Source: Beta vulgaris subsp. vulgaris
Taxonomy: Eukaryota; Streptophyta; Magnoliopsida; Caryophyllales; Amaranthaceae
Length of the DNA stretch: 64,000 bases
NCBI RefSeq assembly: GCF_026745355.1
Contig: NC_079206.1
Location: 14,647,401 to 14,711,400 of the forward strand
Direction: 5' to 3'
Part shown: positions 56,413 to 64,000 of the stretch, piece by piece
How the letters are laid out: each line of letters starts with the position of its first letter
How positions within the stretch are numbered: the first letter of the stretch is position 1
Position numbers and translations under genes: made by a program
The notes under the pieces: model-generated
Database searches by the model: none
What the model was told of the DNA's origin: nothing
Seen by the model: the letters and a program-made list of their open reading frames with translations, nothing else

Positions 56413-58342
56413 GGAACTAGAGGTGACTGGTCTGGGTCAGTCACTACCCTAGTTGAGTCATCTGCAACCTTAACCAACAAAGAAAAATGTCCCTCCATGT
56501 CAGTAGCAGTGGAGCCGACATCATTACCACGCTGACGTTTGAAAATCCATTTCTTAGCCGGCATAGGTGGTGAAGTAGCTGCATGACGTTTCTTTGCCAA
56601 AGAAGACATAATCTCTTCCCCAGGTTCCACTTCCAAATTTCGAGCCATAGACACATCAGTAATAGCTTTAGTACGAACATCACCACGTAGGAAGCCTAAA
56701 TTAAATCCTCCTTTAGCTTCCCATTGTTCCAAACGTTGTCGCTTTCCAGCATGAGATCTGTAACTCACCTCCAAAGGCAAGCCAGCAATGTCATTGGCAG
56801 ATTGACTATGCAACCCATCCTCGGCCCTGCGCTTATGACCGTCGAAAAACCAAGTACTAGGCCCAGGTTCGTCAGGATGCGGAGGACCACTCGTAGTCCT
56901 TCCTTGTTCCACTAGTGCCTCAAGAGTTCCCACATTGCTAAGAGAATCCCAACCAGGAGACTGATGAATAAACCCCGATGCATCATCAGTTGGAGGCACA
57001 TAACACTCCTCATGTTCGACTGCCACGCGAAATAATTTCGGAGGTCGCGTAGTAATCCCCAGATGACGATAAAAAGGCCTGCTTCGATGTATTTGTGCTG
57101 CGGCTGTAGGTACGATTAATGAAGGATGAGAAATTGCAGTAGATACGGGTGGCACATGTTGAGGTCTTGGGGATACAAAATCCTCGATGTGGCCGGAAGT
57201 GTTAACATCAGTAGAAAAGCGGCGCCCAGGTGGAGATAACACTTCGTGGCCACTGATAGCAGGAGAAAGATTCTGAGTGACGCTTGCAGGTGACCCCCGG
57301 GAAAAAGACATAGGGGGATTAGTATGAAAGTCAGATTCATGAAGAGAAGGATTATTTGCTTGGGATGGCAAGTTTGGTGGCTCAAGCGAAGGTTCCGAGC
57401 TTGCTACCTCCATTGGTTCCTCGTCCGAGCTTGAATCCACCATATGAACATCAACATGACGTTCCTCAAATATATAGGGGTCATGGCCAGGAATCACATG
57501 AGTTAAATCCACACGAACATTACGGTAAATAAAACGATCTGGTAACCCACGAATAATATTTGTATAAAGAGGAACACCCATAGCACCAAACATGATATTC
57601 ATACCATCATGTTCAAACTGCTGGAATCGACGATGAATAAGATGGTGTGCATCATATGCAGACATTGGACATCGTCCAGTGTGATGGCCTACACAACCGC
57701 ACTGTTTGCAAAACTTAAAAACCCCTTCATATCGAAAATAAACCCACACCACTTGACCATCTCCCAAGGGCAAGAAGCAACCTGGGATTAGTGGTTGTGT
57801 TAAATCGACGATAAACGAGCACGAAGAAAAGCCTCCTGGGGAGACCCGGCCCAGTTTCTTCCACTAAATCAACCAACCCAACGTGAGATAATATACGAGC
57901 AGTCCATGCATTTTCCAAAAACGCCAAGTAAATTATGGATACGTACCCATAGCGTAGCCAAACTAAAGTCTATAGTGGAAGGAACTTGATTGGCTGAACT
58001 AGCGCGAAAGGTAATAATCTTACCATCGATGACCGTAGTGTGTTGGCGAAGAAGAGCCGCGCAATCACGCGGGTCTTGACACTCAAAGATAAAATAAATC
58101 CCAGTGCGAAGAACTCGAATGGAGCCTCGAGTAAGCCACTGAGTATTGACCACATTAGTAACCAAGCTCGTATTTGGAGGCACAAGATCAAAAAAACAGC
58201 CAACTACAGAATGACTCCACTCGATATTAGGCAGAGGAGGAAGAGTCGATGGCGGGTGGCTAACAAGGATACCCATGCGCTTGTGTATAGAACGAACAGG
58301 AAGTCCTTCACTATTACTAGTTTGAGGTTCTGAGAAACTCAT
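56409..58342 (-). pseudogene. LINE-B ORF1 (DUF4283/zinc-knuckle), frameshifted
   Basis: The ATG at 58342 opens MSFSEPQTSNSEGLPV and a DUF4283-like region (WLTRGSIRVLRTGIYFIFEC). The frame shifts near 57925 and again near 57840. The third frame carries WVYFRYEGVFKFCKQCG and the CCHC knuckle CKQCGCVGHHTGRC (near 57712-57671), then a long Pro/Ser-rich tail. It ends in a TGA (56411-56409) that overlaps the ORF2 ATG as ATGA. The role is RNA binding in the LINE particle. The two indels inactivate it. Confidence 0.85.
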
Positions 58343-59812
58343 TCTTCGCAAATATATAGGTTGTGGAAAGTTTAAAAGTAACGTAGAATTTCAGGCGGTG
58401 AAGGTGTTGGAACTAAGCGAAAAAATTTATTTATTTTTTTTTTTTTTTTCGTGTTGGTATTCAGTAACAAACAGTGGCAAAATTAAAGAGCAATTAAACT
58501 AACAGTGAAAGTGAAAGGAAAGGTGAAGGATTTTTGGTGGTAGTTTGTCCGCAAGAATTACAGTGAGAGAGTATTTAAACAAGAACAACAAAGGTGGTAA
58601 GGATGAATTTACCGGTGGGATATGATTTTACCGATTGAACTGGCGATGCAATTACCATGCGTCTGGACAGCTGGATGTAATTGTTGTGTTGTGAAGTCCA
58701 TAACCTGCCAGGTGTGAAAGCAAGAACCTCCTCAGTGAAGTATAACTCAGGTGACAAGTGGGCTCACTTTAAGTGAGATAACTCTCATTTCTTTGAGAGA
58801 ATTTCGGATGAGAGAGAAAAACTTTTGACTCTAGAGTTGTTATTGTAAAATTATTCTATTTTCAATAAGCAAATGTTTGTTTCAACAAATTGTTCCAATT
58901 CACCCTCCCTCTTTTTTACCCTCTCTCTCTTTCAACACGCAAAACCCAAACTCTTCTCAATTTATCACCCCACATTTCACCTCTTTCCACCACACTACAA
59001 TTATACAATACAACTCCATGGCTTCAACTGCTTCCATTTCTTTGAACTAAAATTCTAACCTTTCATTTTCATCAATTTATTTAGAGGGAGAAAAAAAGCT
59101 GCACCCATATCAAAGGTACGGTCCAAAAGGAGCATACGAGACAAAACAAGTCTACCAAATTGTGAATGATGCAACCATAAATGCACTATACGTTCGAGTA
59201 GACATGCCAGGGGTCCCAGAAGGTGGTGTAAAGATAGCAAAATACTCGGACACTCGCACGGTCACCTTCACGGGTAGAGCCCCCGTGCTGTGGACTAACG
59301 TAGACACCTCTAAAAGAATTTATGCTGGTTATGTTGTTCTTGATAGTGACCCTAATGAAGTTGATATGCAATATTTTGTTATTAATGGTTGTCTTCGTAT
59401 GTTCTTCACTTTTTGTGATGGCTCTCTCCATTTTCTCTCTACTAATAATAAAACTGATAATTCAAGTGAACTCACCTCTCAACATAATCAAGATGAAGAT
59501 AAAGGTGAATTTTTTTAAATGTTGAATTTGGAGTAAAGGGTAGAGTTATTTTTACTGTTTTATCTATTTCTTGTTACAAGAAAGTTGGTTTTTCTTTGGT
59601 TTGATGCTAGAAAAAGAAACAAAAAATGAACTTGATTTTTTTTTTTGGTTTTTGTAGTTGATATTGTGGAAAATTAGGGGAGTGTCACAATACTTTCATT
59701 GAACATGCTTCTGAATTCTGATGAACCTTCTGGTAAGTTCCTTACTTTCTTTTTTGTTTTTAATGGGTGCTAAAACTTCTTTTGTTATGGTATCTTTATT
59801 TTTTAAGTTTAT

Positions 59813-60247
59813 GCCCCTGTTTGTCAAATAGAGTTTAGAGTTTAGTGGTTGGAGTTTAGAGTTTGTTGTTAGAGTTTTAACTTTTTTGTTCTGCAGATTT
59901 GACTGCTAATTTGACAACTTTTTTTATAAATGTGTTTGGTAAAAATTAACTGATTATTAAAAGCTTATTGTCATTTATTTGTGTAAAATGACATTTATAG
60001 ACATTTTAATACATATGTGTAGTTTTTATTATTAGGGGTAAAAAAGTCATTAAATATAATTTCTACCTAATCCTCTAAATAAAAAGCTCCTAATAGGAGC
60101 TTTTTCATTTTGAGAGTTTTCATTCCAAAACTCTCTCTAAAACTCTCTTTTACCAAACACCCCTTTTAGAGTTTTTGACTAGTCAAAACTCTAAAAGTGG
60201 TTCAAACCTCTCTTTTTGCTCCAAAACTCTAATTGCCAAACACCCCC
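59813..60247. mobile_element. MITE in the intron of the HSP20-like gene (435 bp)
   Basis: GCCCCTGTTTGTCAAATAGAG at the left (21 bases, here 59813-59833) pairs with the right end, which reads in reverse GGGGGTGTTTGGCAATTAG. TAT lies on both sides (59810-59812, 60248-60250). GAGTTTAGAGTTT / AAACTCTAA words fill both arms. PIF/Harbinger-like by its 3-bp duplication. Confidence 0.65.
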
Positions 60248-60256
60248 TATATAATA

Positions 60257-60539
60257 CTCTCTCCGTTTCCTAATAAGTGCGTTTCTAAAAGATCTTCCCT
60301 CTTTTACTTTATTTCTTATTTTTTTTTCTCTTTTTACCTTCTTATCTCCCTATCATATGCTCCACAATTACATTACTAATTCAATTTTACTCCCTTTTTC
60401 TCTCCTATTTTAAGCCTTTTTTATTTGTTTATTTATCTTAATCTTTTTCTCTCTCCTACTTTACCCACCCCACACAAATGGATCCTCCTTGGTATATGTA
60501 GGAACAGTAACAAGAAAGATCTTTAAGAAACAGAGGTAG
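60257..60539. mobile_element. Stowaway MITE in the intron of the HSP20-like gene (283 bp)
   Basis: CTCTCTCCGTTTCCTAATAAG (60257-60277) pairs with the right end CTTTAAGAAACAGAGGTAG. TA flanks both sides (60255-60256, 60540-60541). Confidence 0.75.
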
Positions 60540-60888
60540 TACTCCACAGCACATCATACATTTTAATTTGGTGCTTTATTTTAAACTATATTTTTATTTT
60601 GTATGAAATTGATGAGTTTCTTAGAAAGTAAGTGTGAAAGAAGTTAAAGAAGTTTGTGTGAGTAATTTTAACAGTTAGTTCCTTGGCTTTACGTTGAGTT
60701 ATAAAGAAATTTCATGAACTTTTTTCCTAATTAACTTGTTGACAAGCATAATATAATATACAATGACTATCCTAATCAACTTGATGATCCTTTGAATTAT
60801 TGTATGTGGATGTGGTGATATTACATCATTCACCAACCATGTTTGCTTCTTGTATTTCCTGGTTATATTGCTGTAAATAATGCCTATT

Positions 60889-61018
60889 CTTTTGTGCATT
60901 TATATACATCATGCTATTGAAAGCCTTGAAATGAATGTGTTATGTAGGGATGCTTGTTCTTGTGTGCATTTTTTACACGATGTTATTGAAAGCCTTGAAA
61001 TGAATGTTACATAGGGAT
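60889..61018. repeat. Tandem duplication spanning the 3' splice site of the HSP20-like gene
   Basis: Two units of about 65-70 bp each contain TATTGAAAGCCTTGAAATGA and end in GTTATGTAGGGAT (to about 60951) or GTTACATAGGGAT (to about 61018). The second ends at the acceptor used for exon 2; the first carries an equivalent unused acceptor. Confidence 0.75.
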
Positions 61019-61568
61019 AAAACTGAGAGGAGGAAGGCTAGACTCATATCAACCCATCTTTGCTAAGCGGGGGCATATGAGCACAAAATCGTTAGTGGTG
61101 GTGGCGGCAAACACTCAGCCTGTCATCTATGTGCGCTTGGATGTCCCGATGGTTGATTGGAAAATGTACTGCATAAATGAGATAGAGGATAGGAGTATCA
61201 TGTTTGCTGTGGATACTAGTAAAATGGACTCTCCCTTCGACGAGGGTCAGCGTGGGTACATTGGAGCCCTGAGGACAAACTGTGAATGCTGCCTGTATGA
61301 GGTAGTTCAGCATGACATTCGAGATGGAGTCATAAGGTTCTTGGCTCAAAAGATTGACTATCTTAAGGGCTTGGTACCTCCTTCGAATATTCATTCCTAT
61401 GAACCTCCCAAACGCGGCAAACCTCCTAGGCCCAAGTCGATCCTAAATGTTAGTGTGGTGTTGAAACCTGGAATGTTCTCGCGCTCTATGCAAGGGAAAG
61501 CTGGGAGCTGTGCTTTTAAAGCAAAGAAGAAACTCTATTTGCTAATCAAAATGACTGTTTTGGCTTGA

Positions 61569-62178
61569 AAGAAGTTTTGCAATATTAACTAAGTAGGTTT
61601 GTAAGCATGGCTAACTGATAGTTGGTGTTGAATTGAGCTGATTGGATGTAAATGGTCACTTTCCCTAGATTCTTAATCTTGAATGGCATGTCATTTAACT
61701 GTCAATCGATCATTGTTTTGATGACATGATTGATAAGAATCGTCTATATGCTTGTTTGAATTGGTTTTTAATACTTTTCAATTCTTATGTGGTTGAAACA
61801 TGAAGAAAATATGATGGGTTTATTATATTGCTGCAAATGTTTCACGTGCTATTAAGTGATATTGGCAATCATTGAGATGATCACAGCTAATCATTTGCTA
61901 AGATTCTTCTAGATATTTCTAGAAACTACAGCTGCTGTCATGTGACAGATTACAGCTGTTTAGGCTTTTGTCTCTTTGTGATGCTGGCATTCTGCAACAC
62001 CTTTCTGGTATTTTCCTTTCCTAGGTTTTAGGAGAGAAAGCTAGGGAAGTTTTTTGCTTTATATAGATGCTGATATATTGTAATAGACAAGAGAGAAACA
62101 CTCACAAAATAGTGAGAAAAACTTATGCAAGAAATGAGAATGCAGAAAAACATTTTTTGATATAAAGCTTAAATCTTT
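61569..62178 (+). mobile_element. 5' LTR region of the copia element (start not resolved)
   Basis: A TATA-like TATATAG lies at about 62060-62066. The LTR end is probably near TTCCA at about 62173, about 20 bases before the primer-binding site. The LTR start lies somewhere between 61620 and 61860. Because the 3' LTR is outside the window, borders and age cannot be read. The first part of this stretch may be 3' UTR of the upstream gene. Confidence 0.5.
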
Positions 62179-62193
62179 CTTCCAATTTCTTTA

Positions 62194-62205
62194 TGGTATC
62201 AGAGC
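62194..62205 (+). promoter_or_regulatory. Primer-binding site (initiator tRNA-Met) of the copia element
   Basis: TGGTATCAGAGC is the standard PBS complementary to the 3' end of plant initiator tRNA-Met, used to prime minus-strand cDNA synthesis. Confidence 0.9.
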
Positions 62206-62268
62206 AGGTTGTTATTATCTGCTAAAACGTTTTTTTTAAAAAAAAACCCTTCAGAATCCTAAAAGAAA

Positions 62269-64000
62269 ATGTCAGGAGGAGAAAAAGAAAAGGAAAGAGA
62301 AAAATCTTTAGCCTACCTTGGGTATGCAGATCCTTTCTTCCTGGCCTCTTCTGATCTTTCTACAAACCAACTGGGTAGTATCACTTTTTCAGGTGATAAC
62401 TACTTAAACTGGACAAGAAGTGTAAGGATGGCCTTAGGGGCTAAGAACAAACTTGGTTTCATTAATGGAGATATTGTGAAACCAAAAGAAGACGATGCAA
62501 ATTTCAATAAATGGGAGAGAAATGATGCTATGGTAAGGTGTTGGCTGTTTGCTTCTATGAATGCTGATATAGGAGCAAGTATGATGTATGTTAAGAGTGC
62601 TAAAGATCTGTGGGATGAGTTGAAAGTGAGATATGAGCAAACTAATGCTCCTCTTCTCTTCCAACTGAAAAAAGATCTGAGTGGTCTTAATCAAGACAAT
62701 AGGAGTGTGGATGAGTTTTACTGTAAACTCAAGCAATTGTGGGATGAGATATCATCCATTGAAGGTGTGCCTGAATGCACTTGTGGTGTTATGCTGAAAT
62801 GCGAATGTGATATCCTTAAGAAACTGAATCAAGCTGATGCTTTGAATAAGCTAATTCAGTTTCTCATGCCTCTCAATGAGGGGTATGAAAACATGAAGAG
62901 TAACATTTTGGCAATGGATCCTCTGCCTACTGTGAGTAGAGCTTTTCATCTTGTTCAACAACAAGAAAAGCAGAAGCAAATCTCAGGGCAGATGCCAAAT
63001 GCTGCTGAGGCTAGTGCATTAAATGTAAGAATGCAACAACAAACAAACTGACAACAAAGGAAGGATATGAAGGAGGCAAAAATGAAGAAAAAATGTGAGC
63101 ATTGCTTCATGAAGGGACATGTGAAAGAAGAATGCTTCAAGATTGTGGGCTACCCGAAATGGTTTAAGAAGCCTAAGGTAAAGAATGCAATGAATGTGAA
63201 CAAAGTTCAACAGGAAGGAAACAATGAGACTCCTCTTGACAGAGTTTATGAAGTGGGAGACTCAAGTGGAAGCAAGCCTGATTCAAATCTCATCAATAAC
63301 CTGGTTCAAGAGATGATGAAGGCTCTGAATGACAAACAACACAGCAGCAACTTTGCAGGTAAAGAAAATTCATCTAAAATTGCTTGCCATAGTGAAAATT
63401 TGGGTAATCAAAGATGGATTGTAGATACAGGAGCATCTGATCACATGATAGATGATAGAAACTTGTTTTCATCTTCATATTCCCTAAAAAGGCCCATTAA
63501 AGTTGGTCTTCCTGATGGTTCTATCAAATGGGTAAAAGAAGCTGGAAATATTGATCTCACTGATGAAATTATGTTAAACAGTGCATTGTTGGTACATGAT
63601 TTTAAACATAATTTGTTATCAGTAAGTAAGTTGATACAAGGGAGTAATATGAGGGTAGTTTTTGATCAAAATGGATGTGTGATACAGGGCCACTGCTCTG
63701 AAGAAATCTTGGGAAAAGGAAAGGAAGAAGAAGGAGTCTATGTTTTGAACCTTGAAGAAAAGAGTGAAAGATACAAAAAGAAGAATGAAGTTTCTTTTGT
63801 TTTAGGAGAATCAAAGCATACTTGTAATGCTGTAGAAAATTTAGGATTGATTCATGCCAGACTAGGTCATGTATCTCTTTCTAAAATGAGACATTTGAGT
63901 TTCTGTAATTGCAAAGGAATCAAAGAATATTTCTGTGATACTTGTGTCTCCAAACATCATAGGCTTCCTTTCAATCTTAGCAAATCTATTGCAAATTCCA
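62269..64000 (+). pseudogene. Ty1/copia gag-pol, 5' part, with one stop in gag
   Basis: The ATG at 62269 opens MSGGEKEKEREKSLAYLGYA. A copia gag region follows (LNWTRSVRMALGAKNKLGFI; KDLWDELKVRYEQTN). A TGA at 63049-63051 interrupts; the same frame continues with the CCHC knuckle CEHCFMKGHVKEEC (about 63094-63135), the aspartic protease site WIVDTGASDHM (about 63415-63447), LLSVSKLI, and a gag-pre-integrase region (LIHARLGHVSLSKMRHLS, DTCVSKHHR) up to the edge. Integrase, RT and RNase H lie beyond the window. Copia elements make one gag-pol polyprotein, so the TGA should cut it after gag unless read through. Apart from this stop the frame is clean over about 1.7 kb, which suggests a fairly young insertion. 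Confidence 0.9.

Larger units (their letters stand above)
52264..58846 (-). mobile_element. L1-type LINE (LINE-B), near full length, 6.6 kb
   Basis: The element is read on the minus strand. The poly(A) tail appears as a T-run of about 30 at its left end, and AAAATTATTCTATTTT is repeated on both sides (52248-52263 and 58847-58862). From the right it has a 5' UTR (58846-58343), ORF1 (58342-56409) and ORF2 (56412-52331) with endonuclease, reverse transcriptase, zf-RVT and RNase H. Both ORFs are frameshifted. It landed about 170 bp upstream of the start codon of the gene at 59018. The organisation is the same as in the LINE at 1-3000. Confidence 0.93.
59018..61568 (+). pseudogene. HSP20-like two-domain protein gene, two exons, with premature stop
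   Basis: The exons are 59018-59504 and 61015-61568 (donor AAAG|GTGAAT, acceptor ACATAG|GGATAA, phase 1), 346 residues if read through. It starts MASTASISLN, then a TAA at 59048-59050, then the same frame continues NSNLSFSSIYLEGEKKLHPY. Exon 1 carries an alpha-crystallin-like segment: ALYVRVDMPGVPEGGVKIAK, VTFTGRAP and YAGYVVLDSD. Exon 2 repeats the plan: LDSYQPIFAKRG, VIYVRLDVPMVDWKMY, RGYIGALR. RVDMPG is the small heat-shock-protein signature, and plants have related two-domain proteins annotated as 57-kDa heat-shock-like. The Ser-rich start might be a targeting peptide. Either the gene was inactivated by one nonsense change or translation starts elsewhere. LINE-B lies just upstream. Confidence 0.65.

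Noticed and set aside
58873..59058. 60-codon frame upstream of the HSP20-like exon as a targeting-peptide exon
   Set aside because: It is out of frame with the HSP20-like sequence and no donor site connects it; the ATG at 59018 is in frame and has a better context.
1..64000. tRNA or rRNA genes
   Set aside because: No cloverleaf-type A/B box pair or rRNA stretch was recognised on either strand by eye; the only tRNA-related sequence is the copia primer-binding site.

Overview
The window is nuclear DNA of a flowering plant. The protein-coding genes have many small GT-AG introns, the long AT-rich spacers are filled with nested transposons, and all recognised host proteins are of plant type. The repeat types (Stowaway and PIF/Harbinger MITEs, hAT and MULE derivatives, L1-type LINEs with an RNase H domain, a Helitron with an RPA-like gene, a copia element) suit a eudicot. 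A member of Caryophyllales (beet/spinach/amaranth relatives) is a low-confidence guess. Nothing looks bacterial, organellar or viral.

Layout. 1-3000: 5' half of a decayed L1-type LINE (minus strand). 3168-11305: a decayed SNF2/CLASSY-like chromatin remodeller gene (plus strand), split by a solo LTR of about 4.4 kb that itself holds a PIF/Harbinger-like element, and again by a 1.35-kb hAT-type element. Target-site duplications show both insertions cleanly. 11949-17415: apparently intact nine-exon phosphoacetylglucosamine mutase gene (AGM1/DRT101). 18255-22511: MITEs, a 93-codon minus-strand gene and a poly(A)-ended retroposon near its 5' side. 22984-24453: intact four-exon VPS55 gene (minus strand), with a probable 5'-UTR exon near 26.7 kb. 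The roughly 1-kb upstream region of VPS55 is duplicated at 28.1-29.0 kb. The second copy has since been loaded with a PIF/Harbinger element (carrying a Stowaway) and a small MULE-like MITE, into which a 7-kb Helitron inserted. The Helitron encodes a broken Rep-helicase, a broken multi-exon RPA1-like protein and an antisense fragment of a plant gene that looks captured.

37.8-40.1 kb holds three more MITE/MULE-type elements. 40500-50109: apparently intact nine-exon Man1/Src1 C-terminal-domain gene (inner nuclear membrane type), with MITEs in intron 1 and a tandem duplication, a miniature LTR-like element and an RTE LINE remnant in intron 7. 52264-58846: near full-length L1-type LINE (minus strand) with a 16-bp target duplication but broken ORFs. 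59018-61568: two-exon HSP20-like two-domain gene with a premature stop near its start. 61.6-64.0 kb: 5' LTR region, primer-binding site and gag/protease/pre-integrase part of a Ty1/copia element running off the window.

The host genes have unrelated roles: UDP-GlcNAc synthesis, endosomal sorting, nuclear envelope, chaperone-like. They do not form a cluster. The main interest is the record of nested insertions, in which excising an element restores an interrupted reading frame or matches an empty site elsewhere in the window, together with the Helitron gene capture and the duplicated VPS55 5' region. No computation was run: all positions and similarities come from reading the sequence, and intron borders are manual calls.
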